64,000 bases of DNA from Desulfobacterales bacterium (lineage in GTDB: Bacteria; Desulfobacterota; Desulfobacteria; Desulfobacterales; Desulfosalsimonadaceae), in assembly GCA_007134875.1 (NCBI GenBank), contig SLJY01000040.1, positions 1 to 64,000 on the forward strand, given 5' to 3'. Each line of letters starts with the position of its first letter. Position 1 is the first letter of the stretch. The position numbers were made by a program, and so were the translations under genes. The notes under the pieces were generated by a model. That model worked only from the letters and a program-made list of their open reading frames with translations, made no database searches and had not been told where the DNA came from. Shown piece by piece: positions 8,702 through 18,944 of this stretch.

Positions 8702-11056
8702 TCACTCCGGGTCCAGGACTTCCCGTATCTTGGCGGAAAGCGTTTTCAGGGAGAACGGCTTTTCGATGAAGTGAACGCCTTTTTTAAGGATATTGTGACG
8801 CGCGATCACGTCGGCCGTGTAACCGGACATAAAAAGCACCCGGATGTGGGGGTGGACAGTGCTGAGCCGGCTTGCGAGTTCGAATCCGTTCATATCAGGC
8901 ATGATGACATCGCTCAGAAGCAGGTCGATACGTCCCTCCCGCTCTTTCACCGCCGCCATGGCCTGGTCTGCCGATCCGGCCGCCACGGCCGTGTAGTTCA
9001 GTTTTTCGAGCATGATCCTGGTGATATTGAGCACTACTTCATCGTCTTCCAGAATCAGGATGGTCTCTCCATCGCCGGACCGCGAATGATCTTGTTTGGC
9101 TGATTTTTCGATCGGACGGCCGGCCTCATCAACGTGTCGGGGAAGGTATATCTTCATTGTGGTTCCGACGTTTGGTTCACTGTAGACATTGATGAATCCG
9201 CTGTTCTGCTTGACAATACCATAGATCGTGGCAAGGCCTAAGCCGGTTCCCATCCCTTTTTCCTTGGTCGTAAAGAACGGCTCGAACAGGTTTTTCTGGA
9301 TTTCCGGGGCCATGCCGCAACCGTTATCGCTAACCGCCAGCATTACGTACTGTCCGGGGAGAAACCCCCTTCGCAGAGAGCAGTAGTCCTCATCCAACTC
9401 GATATTCCCGGTTTCCATGATAATCCGCCCTTTGTCGGAAATGGAGTCCCGGGCATTGGCCACAAGGTTTAACAGGACCTGGTCGATCTGGGAGACATCC
9501 ATTTTCACGGTCCAGATTTCGTCAGCCGGACGCCAGAGCATCTCGATATTTTCACCGATCAGCCGCCGGAGCATGGAAAGCATGTTGGATATGCTGTCGT
9601 TCAGGTCCATCGGCTCGGGCGAGATGGTCTGTTTGCGTGCGAAAGCCAGCAGTTTTCGCACGATGATCGTGGAGCGCCTGCCGGCGTCGTGGATTTTGTA
9701 GGCTTTGTCATACATGGGGTCGGCGGGGGAGAGGACATCGATCATCATTTCGGCATAGCCGTTGATGATGGTGAGCATGTTGTTGAAATCATGGGCGATA
9801 CCGCCGGCAAGCCGGCCGATGGATTCCATTTTCCGGGACTGGTGGAGCTGTTCGCTGAGCCGGTTTTGCTTCTCCTCGGCGCGTTTCTGTTCAGAAATAT
9901 CCGTAACGAATCCTTCAAGGGCGGTAAGCTCCCCGTTGGTATCCGGTACGCCCCGGCCCTTTTCCCATACCCACTTCTCCCGTCCATCGGCCGCAATGAT
10001 CCGGTACTCCATTTGAAAAGAGCGATTTTGGTCAAGGGCGGCCTGGATGGTGTCCTGAACCCGGGCACGGTCTTCGGGATGGATCATGAACCCATAGGCG
10101 CTTCTGGCATTGCCGGCCAGCTCCTGCGCTTCAACGCCAAGCAGCGTCCGGGATCCGTTGCTGATGAATTCCATTGTCCAGTCGGGGTCGTTTTTGCACC
10201 GGTAGACCATCCCGGGAAGGTTTGTGATGAGGGTAAACAACTGGCGTCTGCTTTCCTTCAGTGCATCCTCGGCGCTTTTCAGGTCAGTGATATCAGTCAG
10301 CACGCCTTGGAGGCCGGTTACTTTGCCATCCTCGATGATCCGCCTGGCGCTCGTCCGGACCCAGATGCTCCTGCCTTCCTTGTCGATGAAACGGTATTCC
10401 GAAGGTTCCACGATCCCGGACATGACCTTTTGGTACTGCGCTATCCTTCCGTTAATGTCTTCCGGGTGGACAAATTCGGTGAAATTCCGGCCAATGACCT
10501 CATCGGTCCGGTAACCTCCAAGGAATTCGATATTGGGAGATATATAGGTTATTGTTGCCTTGTCATCGATGCGGTAGATGATATCGTTGAGGTTTTCAAC
10601 AAGCATCTGATATTTTTGTTCCGTTTGCTTCCGGGCGTCTATGTCGGTTGTAAATCCATGGTAGTGGGTGATATTGCCATCACAATCCCGAACGACCCGG
10701 GCGTTGATAGAAACCCAGAAGGCCGATCCATCCCGGCGGCGCAGGCGGTATTCGTAGTTGGTTACCTCTCCCCGGGATTCCAGGATTTTCCGGAATTCCT
10801 CCCTGTCCGCGGGGTTGAAGAAGAGCTGTCTGCCGATATCGGTTATGGTCCCGAGCACCTCTTCCGGGGATTCATAGCCGTACATTCTGGCCAGTGCGGG
10901 GTTCAGGGCAAGGAAACGGCCTTCGGGCGTTGACATGAAGATGCCGATGGGCGCGTTCAGGATCATCTCCTGGTTGTTCCAGAAATGCTCCCGCTGATTC
11001 GATTGGTTCTGCATGTTTTTCGGGGGAGTGTCATCAGGCATTAATATCTCCGACAT
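8702..11056 (-). CDS. PAS-rich hybrid histidine kinase with C-terminal receiver
   Basis: 784 aa, no membrane segment, so probably cytosolic. Domains in order: three PAS/PAC units (about 25-145, 147-265, 275-400; each ending in GFTTDI, GVLTDI or GFVTDI), HisKA with the H-box [20 protein letters not shown] (about 425), HATPase (N-box [11 protein letters not shown]-boxes DNGCGM and [13 protein letters not shown]) and a REC domain (about 665-784) with Asp in [13 protein letters not shown] and Lys in FIEKPFSL. The architecture is that of a soluble NtrB-like hybrid kinase. Its signal and partner are unknown; no cognate output gene is adjacent. Confidence 0.88.
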   Translation of the reverse strand: MSEILMPDDTPPKNMQNQSNQREHFWNNQEMILNAPIGIFMSTPEGRFLALNPALARMYGYESPEEVLGTITDIGRQLFFNPADREEFRKILESRGEVTNYEYRLRRRDGSAFWVSINARVVRDCDGNITHYHGFTTDIDARKQTEQKYQMLVENLNDIIYRIDDKATITYISPNIEFLGGYRTDEVIGRNFTEFVHPEDINGRIAQYQKVMSGIVEPSEYRFIDKEGRSIWVRTSARRIIEDGKVTGLQGVLTDITDLKSAEDALKESRRQLFTLITNLPGMVYRCKNDPDWTMEFISNGSRTLLGVEAQELAGNARSAYGFMIHPEDRARVQDTIQAALDQNRSFQMEYRIIAADGREKWVWEKGRGVPDTNGELTALEGFVTDISEQKRAEEKQNRLSEQLHQSRKMESIGRLAGGIAHDFNNMLTIINGYAEMMIDVLSPADPMYDKAYKIHDAGRRSTIIVRKLLAFARKQTISPEPMDLNDSISNMLSMLRRLIGENIEMLWRPADEIWTVKMDVSQIDQVLLNLVANARDSISDKGRIIMETGNIELDEDYCSLRRGFLPGQYVMLAVSDNGCGMAPEIQKNLFEPFFTTKEKGMGTGLGLATIYGIVKQNSGFINVYSEPNVGTTMKIYLPRHVDEAGRPIEKSAKQDHSRSGDGETILILEDDEVVLNITRIMLEKLNYTAVAAGSADQAMAAVKEREGRIDLLLSDVIMPDMNGFELASRLSTVHPHIRVLFMSGYTADVIARHNILKKGVHFIEKPFSLKTLSAKIREVLDPE

Positions 11057-11371
11057 ATCGTTTAGCGATTATCCTGCGGCACCGGTGAGCGGCTGCCGGT
11101 AAAAAGGTTATATATACGAATCACTGGCAATGATCAATGGAATCGGACAAAGTTTCGGCTGTCCTCATGCCCGGGGCCTGATGTGCGGGATGTTTCGTTT
11201 GCCCGGGGAGCTGAACGGATTTTTTTACCGAAGAGCTTGTAATGGATGCGGCTATGGTTATTTGGCGAATTGGAAACCGGCGCCTTCGGAACGGAAAGCA
11301 TTATATCCCTGCCGCCCGGGCAATTCTGTTGATAACCTTCTATCGGGGATTCGAGCCTTGATTTCGAGCTG
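11057..11371. other. Spacer without recognisable gene
   Basis: Between the hybrid kinase start and the truncated MFS gene. The short ORFs on both strands (136-145 aa) have no family features. This may be eroded MFS or other coding sequence, but nothing can be assigned. Confidence 0.4.
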
Positions 11372-11896
11372 TTATGCTGGATCGAGCGCTCCGGGCAGCG
11401 AGGCCTGGTGCTGCATGAACTCTGCATGGCCATCTGCAAGGCCAATGCTTGCCAGTACGGGCCCCGCAGCAAACCCCAGGTTTCCTCCAATGGAAAAAAC
11501 GGCCATACCGGTTGCCTTGCCGCCGCCGCTGGAATATCGAGCATACTTGGATCCCTCTGGATGGTAGGCTGCTATTCCGAGGACGCTGACAAGCACGGCT
11601 GCGAGCAGGAGCGGATAGTTCGGAATGATCCCTGTAAGTGAGATTCCCAGGCCAGCCAGAAGGCCGCCCAGCGGTATAAGCCATGGAAGACGGACCCGGT
11701 CGCTGAATATGCCGAAGGCCGGCTGAATCACGGATGAACTCACATTGAATATCAGCATTGCAAAGCCTGCCTGGAACTGGCTCACAGCCAGCACGGGCTG
11801 TAGATAAGCCAGCATCATCGGCAATACGCCCTGATTCAGGTCCGTCACCCCGTGGCCTGTGCCCAGCAAAGCAAGGATTTTTTTGTTGGTTTTCAT
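11372..11896 (-). pseudogene. MFS transporter, truncated after about 174 residues
   Basis: From ATG 11896 (MKTNKKILALLGTGHGVTDLNQG) the frame shows the first five or so helices of a major facilitator transporter of the fosmidomycin-resistance (Fsr) type, including FGIFSDRVRLPWLIPLGG (loop 2-3 motif) and AAYHPEGSKYA. It ends abruptly (QHQASLPGALDPA, stop) where about 400 residues would be expected. No continuation was found in other frames. Probably non-functional. Confidence 0.75.
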
Positions 11897-12398
11897 GTGA
11901 ACGGGACCATGATAATGGTTTAAAGTTTGATACACTCGTAAAAAGTCTCGATCGGATTTGATACAATAAACAGATCCATGGGAACAAGAATCAGCGGTAC
12001 CGGCGCGGTGGTTGGCAAAAGAATGGTGTCTAAAAAGGAGTTTGTCTCGATATGCAGCAAAAATGGTGACAAAACATCACTGGCAAGGGGGTTTGCCGAT
12101 AAAGTCAAAGCGGAAAACAAGTAAACCAGTGCGGAATGGATTCGTGTGCGAACCGGTATTGAACAGCGCGCATGGATTGATACCTGGCACACCCGGCAGG
12201 ATGGTCTCGAGGGGCCTGGGATTACCATGGATCAATGGGCGAAGGACCCGTCATCATTTTTACTTTTTTTGTAAAAGCGAACATGCCCGGCAGAAGACCG
12301 GCCATCAAGATGTTGTCAAAGTAACCCGCCCTATATTGCTTTTAACAATCTCCGAATGGCGCCGGATAGCGGACCGACCGCTGGCACCGGTGGAGAGG
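11897..12398. other. Degenerate spacer with a repeat B fragment
   Basis: At about 11924-11957, TTTGATACACTCGTAAAAAGTCTCGATCGGA matches the left edge of repeat family B. The rest has short ORFs with no recognisable domains and looks like eroded sequence between two broken transporter genes. Confidence 0.45.
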
Positions 12399-12551
12399 AT
12401 CGCCCCGGCGGCGGCCTCCTTTGCCGGCGGCCAGATTGGTGCGCGAATCATGAGCACCCGGATCCAACCGAAGACCGTTCGCATTGCGTTCAGCTATATC
12501 TTGTTTTTCCTGTGCAGCAGGCTGCTGTATCAATTCCTTGCTACTTTCTGA
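12399..12551 (+). pseudogene. Possible C-terminal remnant of a TauE/SafE-type transporter
   Basis: The end of the ORF 12012-12551 reads ASFAGGQIGARIMSTRIQPK followed by a hydrophobic final helix. This resembles the last segment of TauE/SafE sulfite-exporter family proteins (G-x-Q-I-G-A-R-l then r-l-p/k-x-x-l-R). No upstream part of such a protein can be read. Similarity is short, so the assignment is tentative. Confidence 0.42.
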
Positions 12552-12816
12552 CAAAAACCTGCCACGAGGAAGCCGCGTCCAAATTTATACCGGGTTAAAA
12601 GTATTGAAAATCGCCCGAAGACGATCAGATGGAGATTATACACAAGGACAGGTAAGTTAGGAGGTTTTATGAACAGCAATCATTCCGATAACGGCAGCCG
12701 CCTTGTGTTTCCAAAGGAGTCTCTGTGTTCATGTATCTGATTTTGCCGGCAAACTTGACAAAGGCTGAATTTTTTGCAAGAATCATAAAATGATCCATTT
12801 TTAAAAAGACACGAAT

Positions 12817-12961
12817 GAGTGGCCCAACGAAAACCGGGATTTTTCGTCAAGGTCAAGGACGGCGAAAATTTTAACCTATTATATACTCTGCGTATTTTGA
12901 GGATTAAAATTTGAGCCGGGCGCGGAGATTGGCGAAAAAGGCGGTTTTCGTTGAGCCACGA
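12817..12961. repeat. Repeat family A, long copy
   Basis: Arms GTGGCCCAACGAAAACCG and CGGTTTTCGTTGAGCCAC flank an inner block with TTTTTCGTCAAGGTCAAGGACGGCGAAAATTT and GAGCCGGGCGCGGAGATTGGCGAAAAAGG. The copy at 18.95 kb is nearly identical but lacks about 40 bases present here. It lies just upstream of the mltF-like gene. Confidence 0.75.
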
Positions 12962-13007
12962 ATCAGGAGCCGCATGGATCATTAAGGTACACAGGGGATT
13001 CAGGAAT

Positions 13008-14441
13008 ATGCAGATTTTAGAGAAGATTAACCGAATTTACCGGGACAGTGCTTTGTTTTACCGGTATTTTTTCCTGTCTCTGGCTGTTTTGCTGCTCCTT
13101 TTCCTTCTCCCGAATATTCAGGACGGGGAGGGTGATCCGAGAAAGGCCGAATTCAGTGTGCTGGATACGATTCTTGACAGGGGAGAACTGATCGTTTTGA
13201 CGCGAAACGCCCCCACTACGTATTACTATGGCCCGGATGACCGGGAGGGCTACGATTACGATCTGGTCATGGCCTACGCCGAGCATTTGGGCGTGGATGT
13301 CCGTTTTGAAGTAAAAATCTCGGTTGATGAGGTCCTTGGCGCACTGGCCGTCGGCAAAGGCCATATCGCCGCGGCGGGCCTCACGAAAACCGACGCGCGC
13401 AAGGAAGAGTTCCTGTTTGGTCCCTCCTATTTCCAGGTTCAGCAGCAGTTGGTCTGCAGAAGAGGAAACGCGGTGCCGGGTTCGGTCAAGGAGATGGCCG
13501 ATGTTTCTATTGAGGTCACCGCATCGAGCAGCTATGTCGAAAGACTGGAGGAACTGTCCGAAAAAGAACCCGGGCTGGCCTGGCTGGAGACCGATCGTAC
13601 CACGGAGCAGATTCTGGAGCGGGTATGGCGGGGGGATGTCGAATGCGCGGTTGCCGACTCCAATATCGTTAATATCAACCGGCGCTACTTGCCGGAGCTG
13701 GTTGTTGCAATGCCGCTGACGGATTCGGAGGATATCGCCTGGGCGCTGCCGAAAGGGGCGGAAGACCTGAAAAACAGTATTCACAAGTGGTATGCCGAGG
13801 TCGAAGAAGAACTTTCCCCTGTATTATACGGCCGCTACTATGCGCACGTGGAAATCTTCGATTACGTGGATACCGCCCGCTTCAAACGCCGCATCCGTGA
13901 ACGCCTGCCGAACTACAAGGAGTATTTCGTCGAAGCCGGAGAGCAATACGGCATCGACTGGAAGCTGCTTGCCGCCATGGCATACCAGGAATCCCACTGG
14001 GACCCCCATGCAAGAAGTCCCACCGGCGTTCGGGGGATGATGATGCTGACCCTGCGCACCGCGGGACAGCTCGGGGTTGACAACCGGCTTGATCCCCGCC
14101 AGAGCATAATCGGCGGAGCACGTTACTTTGCCAATCTCCATGAACGCGTGCCGGAAGAAGTGGAAGAACCGGACAGGACCTGGATTGCGCTGGCCGCATA
14201 CAATGTCGGCATGGGGCACGTTTTTGACGCGAGAGGGCTGGCCAGGGACCTGGGTAAAAACCCCGATTCCTGGGTGGAGTTTAGCCGGGTCCTGCCATTG
14301 CTTTCCTATCCGCAATACTACAGGAATCTCCGGTATGGGTATGCCAGGGGCAATGAACCGGTGCGGTACGTATCGAGAATCAGAAACTATTATGATATAT
14401 TAAGAAATGAAGTGGAAAATATGAACGGGGAGAGGGGATAA
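13008..14441 (+). CDS. mltF: Membrane-bound lytic transglycosylase F-like protein
   Basis: 477 aa from ATG 13008; the ORF track start at TTG 12951 lies in repeat A. It has an N-terminal membrane anchor (FFLSLAVLLLLFLLPNI), an SBP_bac_3 domain (about 40-270) with GYDYDLVMAYAEHLGV, and a C-terminal SLT domain with the catalytic Glu in MAYQESHWDPHARSPTGVRG and AAYNVGMGHV. This two-domain order is that of MltF, which cleaves peptidoglycan by lytic transglycosylation at the outer or inner membrane face. RGMMMLT replaces the more usual RGLMMLT. It is the only wall enzyme in the window. Confidence 0.88.
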   Translation: MQILEKINRIYRDSALFYRYFFLSLAVLLLLFLLPNIQDGEGDPRKAEFSVLDTILDRGELIVLTRNAPTTYYYGPDDREGYDYDLVMAYAEHLGVDVRFEVKISVDEVLGALAVGKGHIAAAGLTKTDARKEEFLFGPSYFQVQQQLVCRRGNAVPGSVKEMADVSIEVTASSSYVERLEELSEKEPGLAWLETDRTTEQILERVWRGDVECAVADSNIVNINRRYLPELVVAMPLTDSEDIAWALPKGAEDLKNSIHKWYAEVEEELSPVLYGRYYAHVEIFDYVDTARFKRRIRERLPNYKEYFVEAGEQYGIDWKLLAAMAYQESHWDPHARSPTGVRGMMMLTLRTAGQLGVDNRLDPRQSIIGGARYFANLHERVPEEVEEPDRTWIALAAYNVGMGHVFDARGLARDLGKNPDSWVEFSRVLPLLSYPQYYRNLRYGYARGNEPVRYVSRIRNYYDILRNEVENMNGERG

Positions 14442-14487
14442 CCGGGCCCTGAAATCTTTATATCAATAATGGATTGGAGGGTTTTTC

Positions 14488-14662
14488 ATGAAAGAAACGG
14501 TGCTGTCGCAAAAGCGAGGAAAAAATGGCGCGAAGCGATGTGGCCGCCGCACTGCGAACCATTGCCGATAAACTCGGTTCCGGGCAACTTGTTTTATCAA
14601 TGGGTGGGGATCGGGTGTCGCTTGAAATTCATGAAAATGTTACCATGGGGCTTAAAGCGTAG
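14488..14662 (+). pseudogene. Amphi-Trp domain protein with frameshift
   Basis: ATG 14488, preceded by TTGGAGGG, reads MKETVLSQK. Shifting one base after that gives EEKMARSDVAAALRTIADKL and GGDRVSLEIHENVTMGLKA to a stop at 14660-14662. Joined, they match the small amphi-Trp family (K-E-x-V-L...E-E...R-x-x-v-A-x-x-L-R-x-i-A-d-K-L). A single-base change in the C-GAG-GAAAAAA stretch separates the halves. A 45-residue protein could still start at ATG 14525. It could be a real inactivation, programmed slippage or a sequencing error at the A-run. Confidence 0.68.
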
Positions 14663-14868
14663 TGGGAAGCGGGCAGGCGTGACGGTATCAAAAAATCCTT
14701 AGAGATATAAATCGTGTGGCGGGAAGGAGAGGAGGGGGAAGGCAAAGCTCCCGCAGGGGGTGTAACGATTTCCTGAAAGGACCCGGCTCCAGATGATTCA
14801 TTCTTTTTTTGTTGTGCTGCTTATCCGTTTTGGGATAAAAGGTTACGGAAAAAGGAGATCGAAAGGCA

Positions 14869-15642
14869 ATGCGCAGTTTCATTCCGGCCCCGGCCCCGGC
14901 CCTGGCCTTGGTGCTGGTTTTTATTTTTATCGTTGGCGCCTGTAAAAACCCAGTGCAAAATTCGACCGAAGGCAGCAGGGAAGGCATGTCCGACAGAATC
15001 GTGGTTCTCGTCCATGGCTATGGAAAAGATTCAGATGATATGCGAAGTCTCGGTAATTTCCTCGACGAGGCCGGTTATACGGCCGTGAAAGTCGATTTGC
15101 CCCTTACCTTCGATTCCGTTGAGGAAGCTGCGAACGTTTTTGAGCGGGAGGTGGCGGAACTGCTATCGACTCTTCCGGATGAGAAATCGGTCGCCATGGT
15201 AGGCCACAGCACCGGCGGGCTGGTGATCCGTTATTTCCTGTCGCATTCTCCCCTTTATCCCCGCGTGGACCGGGCGGTTTTGGTCGCCACCCCGAACAGG
15301 GGGAGCGCGCTTGCGGAAATGGCAGGAGACTTTTCCGGCCTGCTCGTGGAGACCTTTGCAACACTCGATTCCCTCCGGCCCGAAAAAATTTCCAGGCTGG
15401 CACTCAATGATCCCGATGAAACCAGCATCGGTGCCATTGCAGGAAGCAAGGGGAATCTCGTTTTGGGCGGTCTTCTGGAAAAGGAAAACGACGGACGGGT
15501 GGAAGTTGAATCCGTCTTTTATCCGGAACTCGACGATTTTATCATCCTACCCTATAACCACCACGAAATTCACCACAGCAGACAAACCGCATCCCTGGTG
15601 ATCCGCTTTATCGATACAGGCTCATTTACCGCTTCCCCTTGA
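14869..15642 (+). CDS. Lipase-like alpha/beta-hydrolase lipoprotein
   Basis: 257 aa. A signal peptide ends in the lipobox VGAC (Cys about 24), so the protein is probably lipid-anchored. The hydrolase core has an HGYGKDSDDM oxyanion region, the nucleophile elbow GHSTGG (Ser about 108) and ATPNRGSAL, as in PGAP1/triacylglycerol-lipase-like proteins. The C-terminal HHEIHHS may hold the catalytic His. The substrate is probably an ester lipid. The start follows AAAGGAGATCGAAAGGCA. Confidence 0.78.
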   Translation: MRSFIPAPAPALALVLVFIFIVGACKNPVQNSTEGSREGMSDRIVVLVHGYGKDSDDMRSLGNFLDEAGYTAVKVDLPLTFDSVEEAANVFEREVAELLSTLPDEKSVAMVGHSTGGLVIRYFLSHSPLYPRVDRAVLVATPNRGSALAEMAGDFSGLLVETFATLDSLRPEKISRLALNDPDETSIGAIAGSKGNLVLGGLLEKENDGRVEVESVFYPELDDFIILPYNHHEIHHSRQTASLVIRFIDTGSFTASP

Positions 15643-15902
15643 CGCCGTGCTTTGATTTATAGGCAAAGCCGTGTTAACCGATTATGTCTGCCGCAATCCA
15701 TTCCGGCGGCGACCGGTCCGGATTTGTGATTCAGGCTATGTTGTTTCTGCATGGATCGGGTCAGGGTTGTCGCATGTGTCAAATATAAACACCATTGCGT
15801 ACGATCCTGGCCGGATCGTCTTTGGGTTGGCTGAAGCGTAACAGAATTACAAGCTGTTGATTATAATAATAATTTTATAATATTAGACAATCTTTTCCGT
15901 TG

Positions 15903-15920
15903 ATTGGCACACCCTCTGCA
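15903..15920 (+). promoter_or_regulatory. Sigma-54-type -24/-12 promoter of the small lipoprotein gene
   Basis: TGGCAC-ACCCT-CTGCA matches the sigma-54 consensus TGGCAC-N5-TTGCA with one mismatch and exact GG-N10-GC spacing. It lies about 83 bases upstream of ATG 16003 in a gene-free, AT-rich 360-base spacer. No activator site was identified. Confidence 0.65.
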
Positions 15921-16002
15921 CTATGTGAATGTATCAAAGAAAACCAAAAACAATAACGGACTTCTTTGAAATGATTCAATTAACCCGAAAAAGGAGGATG
16001 CC

Positions 16003-16146
16003 ATGAAAAAACTGTTTTTTCTTGTACTGGCCGCAATGCTTATGGCAGGTTTCACCCTCGGGTGCGAGCCGCCCGCCGAGGAGCCGATGGATAATGGTGG
16101 GTTCCAAGAGCCCCAGGATCCCGGAGGGGGCCAAGAAACCTTCTGA
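16003..16146 (+). CDS. Small lipoprotein (47 aa), not in ORF track
   Basis: MKKLFFLVLAAMLMAGFTLG then Cys gives a lipoprotein signal with lipobox TLGC; the mature part is about 27 residues rich in Pro, Glu, Gly and Gln (PPAEEPMDNGG...). AAAGGAGGATGCC gives an ideal ribosome site. A sigma-54-type promoter upstream and a textbook terminator directly downstream make it a complete single-gene unit. Function is unknown; similar tiny lipoproteins are common and poorly annotated. Confidence 0.75.
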   Translation: MKKLFFLVLAAMLMAGFTLGCEPPAEEPMDNGGFQEPQDPGGGQETF

Positions 16147-16162
16147 AGCCACGGATGGAGGA

Positions 16163-16196
16163 CCGGGAGGAAGAAAATTCTTCCTCCCGGTTTTTT
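16163..16196 (+). terminator. Rho-independent terminator after small lipoprotein gene
   Basis: CCGGGAGGAAG, six-base AAAATT loop, CTTCCTCCCGG, then six T. Perfect 11-bp stem directly after the stop codon at 16146. Confidence 0.92.
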
Positions 16197-16365
16197 GTCA
16201 AACCGTCCCCCGCTAAAGACCGCTCACTCCTTGCCGCTGAGTGCGGAGAATCTCTTTTTTAACAATCATCTTCATGAAGCTTGCTTCTGCAAAGCCGCCT
16301 TTTAAAAGACAAATTCCTTGCTTATCCCCCCGGATCATGGTTATACCTATTCCATAGAGTTTAAA

Positions 16366-16522
16366 ATTTGATGAACCCGTAAAATGTTGCGATCAGGCGG
16401 CTTTGTGAAAAGTTCAAGATCGGTATGCCCGCAATTCCGAAAAACGCGGAGTGCGCGGAATACGTTAAATTCTGTGAAATTTTGCGCAGGCGCAGGTATT
16501 GGACTTTTACGAAGTTGTCAAA
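16366..16522. repeat. Repeat family B copy
   Basis: Begins TTTGATGAACCCGTAAAATG, continues GGCTTTGTGAAAAGTTCAAGATC and ends GGACTTTTACGAAGTTGTCAAA. The ~155-base unit is imperfectly palindromic and recurs at about 36.8, 40.8, 47.7 and 62.2 kb. Confidence 0.75.
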
Positions 16523-16603
16523 CTAGAAAATCGCTTAGTTTGCATACGAAGCTTCTATAAGTCGATACAGCCGACAACCCAAGAACAGATGAAAGAGGAT
16601 GAC

Positions 16604-18247
16604 ATGACTGTTCATGAACTGGCGGGGCAAAAGGCGCCGCGGGAACTGCTGGATCACATTCCCCGGCTCGTTGCCGCATATTATCACAAGACGCCGGACC
16701 CGGCGGACCCGGCGCAGCAGGTGACGTTCGGCACCTCCGGGCATCGGGGATCCTCCCTGGACGGAAGCTTCAACGAGGATCACATCCTGGCGATTTCCGC
16801 AGCAATCTGCGAATACAGGATATCGGAGAGTATCTCCGGGCCCCTGTTTCTGGGAATGGACACGCACGCGCTGTCCGAGTCGGCGTTCGTCTCGGCCCTG
16901 GAAGTATTTGCTGCGGCAGGCGTGGACGTCATGATCCCCGCTGACATGGGCTATACGCCAACGCCCGTGATATCTCATGCCATTTTGACCTGGAATCGGA
17001 AAAACAAGCAGGCGCCCGCCGATGGTGTCGTGATCACCCCGTCCCACAACCCGCCAAGAGACGGCGGGTTCAAGTATAACCCGCCCCACGGCGGCCCGGC
17101 CGGCGCGGACGTCACGGATGTTATCGCAAAGCGGGCCAACGAACTGCTGGCCAAAGGGACCGCCCGGGTCCGGCGCATACCGTTTGAAAAGGCCATGAAG
17201 GCAGAGACGACTTTAAAACACGACTACGTTACCAGCTACGTAAACGATCTGGAAAATGTCGTGGACATGGAAAGCATCGCACGGGCCGGGCTGCGGATCG
17301 GCGTGGATCCGCTGGGAGGCTCCGCCATCGGCTACTGGGAGCCCATTGCCGATCGATACGATATCGAAATTGAACTCGTTAACCGCACCATCGATCCGTC
17401 TTTCGCGTTCATGCACGTGGACAAAGACGGGAAAATTCGCATGGACTGCTCGTCCCGTTATGCCATGGCCGGACTCATCGGGCTGAAAGAAAAATTCGAC
17501 ATCGCCTTTGGAAACGATCCGGACGGCGACAGGCACGGCATCGTGGTCCGGGGGTCGGGGCTGCTCAATCCCAACCATTACCTGTCCGCCGCCATCTGGT
17601 ATCTGTTTCAAAACCGGCCCGACTGGCCGGACAATGCCGCCGTGGGGAAAACACTGGTTTCAACGGCCATGATCGACCGGGTGGCCCGGCACTTAGGTCG
17701 TCCCCTGTCCGAGGTTCCCGTGGGATTCAAGTGGTTCGTCGACGGCCTTCTGGACGGCTCCTTCGGGTTCGGCGGGGAAGAAAGCGCAGGCGCGTCCTTT
17801 TTGCGCAAAGACGGCACCGCCTGGTCGACGGACAAGGACGGCATCATCATGAACCTTCTGGGGGCCGAAATCCTCGCAGTCACCGGAAAGGACCCCGCAG
17901 GGAGCTACAAGGAGCTCGAAGACCGTTTTGGCCGATGCGTCTATGAAAGAATGGACGCCCCGGCGGATCGCGGGCAGAAGGAAATTCTGAAAAAGCTTTC
18001 CCCGGGGCATATCCGGGCGGATACCCTGGCGGGGGAGCCCATTGCGGCCCGCCTTACCCGGGCACCCGGCAATGACGCGCCCATCGGCGGGATCAAGATC
18101 GCCTCGGAAAACGGCTGGTTCGCAGCCCGGCCTTCCGGAACCGAGGACATTTACAAGATATATGCCGAAAGCTTCAAAGGGGAAAAGCATCTTCGCCGGA
18201 TTCAGGAAGATGCCCGGCGGATTGTTCACGCGGCCCTGGAGAGGTGA
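16604..18247 (+). CDS. pgm: Phosphoglucomutase (alpha-D-glucose phosphate-specific)
   Basis: 547 aa, the same length as E. coli Pgm. It interconverts glucose-1-phosphate and glucose-6-phosphate through a phosphoserine. The catalytic Ser147 lies in [11 protein letters not shown], the metal loop is DPDGDRHG, the sugar loop is GGEESAGAS, and the phosphate-binding [12 protein letters not shown] is near the C-terminus. The N-terminus ([13 protein letters not shown]) is typical. I chose ATG 16604 (after GAAAGAGGATGAC); the ORF track start lies inside repeat B. Confidence 0.93.
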   Translation: MTVHELAGQKAPRELLDHIPRLVAAYYHKTPDPADPAQQVTFGTSGHRGSSLDGSFNEDHILAISAAICEYRISESISGPLFLGMDTHALSESAFVSALEVFAAAGVDVMIPADMGYTPTPVISHAILTWNRKNKQAPADGVVITPSHNPPRDGGFKYNPPHGGPAGADVTDVIAKRANELLAKGTARVRRIPFEKAMKAETTLKHDYVTSYVNDLENVVDMESIARAGLRIGVDPLGGSAIGYWEPIADRYDIEIELVNRTIDPSFAFMHVDKDGKIRMDCSSRYAMAGLIGLKEKFDIAFGNDPDGDRHGIVVRGSGLLNPNHYLSAAIWYLFQNRPDWPDNAAVGKTLVSTAMIDRVARHLGRPLSEVPVGFKWFVDGLLDGSFGFGGEESAGASFLRKDGTAWSTDKDGIIMNLLGAEILAVTGKDPAGSYKELEDRFGRCVYERMDAPADRGQKEILKKLSPGHIRADTLAGEPIAARLTRAPGNDAPIGGIKIASENGWFAARPSGTEDIYKIYAESFKGEKHLRRIQEDARRIVHAALER

Positions 18248-18268
18248 TGGGGGCCGGAAAGAAGGGGT

Positions 18269-18296
18269 GCGGCTGCAGCCGGGCGACTGCAGCCGC
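18269..18296. terminator. GC-rich hairpin between convergent genes
   Basis: GCGGCTGCA ... TGCAGCCGC, a 9-bp stem with a 10-base loop, sits in the 60-base gap between pgm and the convergent ferritin-like gene. There is no clear T-tract on the plus side, so it is a weak or bidirectional terminator at best. Confidence 0.45.
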
Positions 18297-18307
18297 CGGA
18301 TCCCGTT

Positions 18308-18763
18308 TTACCATGATTCGGGATACCCGGTGTCTATAAAGGCTTTTTCCATTTTCAGCTTGTGCGACCGCTCCATGGCTGCAAGTTCAAGCAGTATTTT
18401 TTTCTGCGCCTCATCGGTGCATTCTTGAGCAAGGGCGGCATAGACCTTCATGGCCTCTTCTTCCTTTTTCATGGCAAGGGCGAAGGCATCCGCCGGCCTC
18501 ATCTCCGCAGACACGCGCGGGGTGGCGATGGTTTCCGAGACATGAAAGTCCGTTGATTCATTAAACGGAAGTTCATCGGGCGTGGATTCCAGAAACCGGC
18601 GCAATGTATCCTCGTGGCGCTTTTCTTCTTCTGCGAAGGAAAGAAACATTTCCTTCAGAAGGTTGTTTTCAAGTGCCTCAGCAGCTTCTCGGTAAAACAC
18701 CTGGGAATCGATTTCACTTTGTATGGCATCTTCCAGAATTTTACGGTACGCCAAACGATCCAT
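18308..18763 (-). CDS. Ferritin-like/rubrerythrin-type diiron protein
   Basis: 151 aa, all helical. EIDSQVFYREAAE and FAEEEKRHEDTLRRFLE form the first E...ExxH half. KKEEEAMKVYAAL and LAAMERSHKLKMEKAF form the second. This is the four-helix diiron arrangement of the ferritin/rubrerythrin superfamily, without the rubredoxin domain. A role in peroxide or iron handling in an anaerobe is likely but not shown. AGAGGAGATACGA precedes the ATG. Confidence 0.82.
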   Translation of the reverse strand: MDRLAYRKILEDAIQSEIDSQVFYREAAEALENNLLKEMFLSFAEEEKRHEDTLRRFLESTPDELPFNESTDFHVSETIATPRVSAEMRPADAFALAMKKEEEAMKVYAALAQECTDEAQKKILLELAAMERSHKLKMEKAFIDTGYPESW

Positions 18764-18944
18764 TCGTATCTCCTCTTGTTGGGTGGCATGTTTCCGGGTG
18801 CATGCTGTCCATAGTCAGGATCATCAACCAGTAATAATTAGGACATAATCGTTTCCTGTCAACAAAGACTGCAAATTTTATATGCCCCGGGCCGGTCTTT
18901 CGTAATGATTTGCAAAGCGTTCGGGGATATACTACAATAACTGA

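Noticed and set aside
9689-10933. 414-aa plus-strand ORF
   Set aside because: Antisense shadow of the hybrid kinase; no domain features.
12012-12398. First part of the 179-aa ORF before the TauE-like tail
   Set aside because: No family similarity and no ribosome site; only the final ~50 residues look like a protein family.
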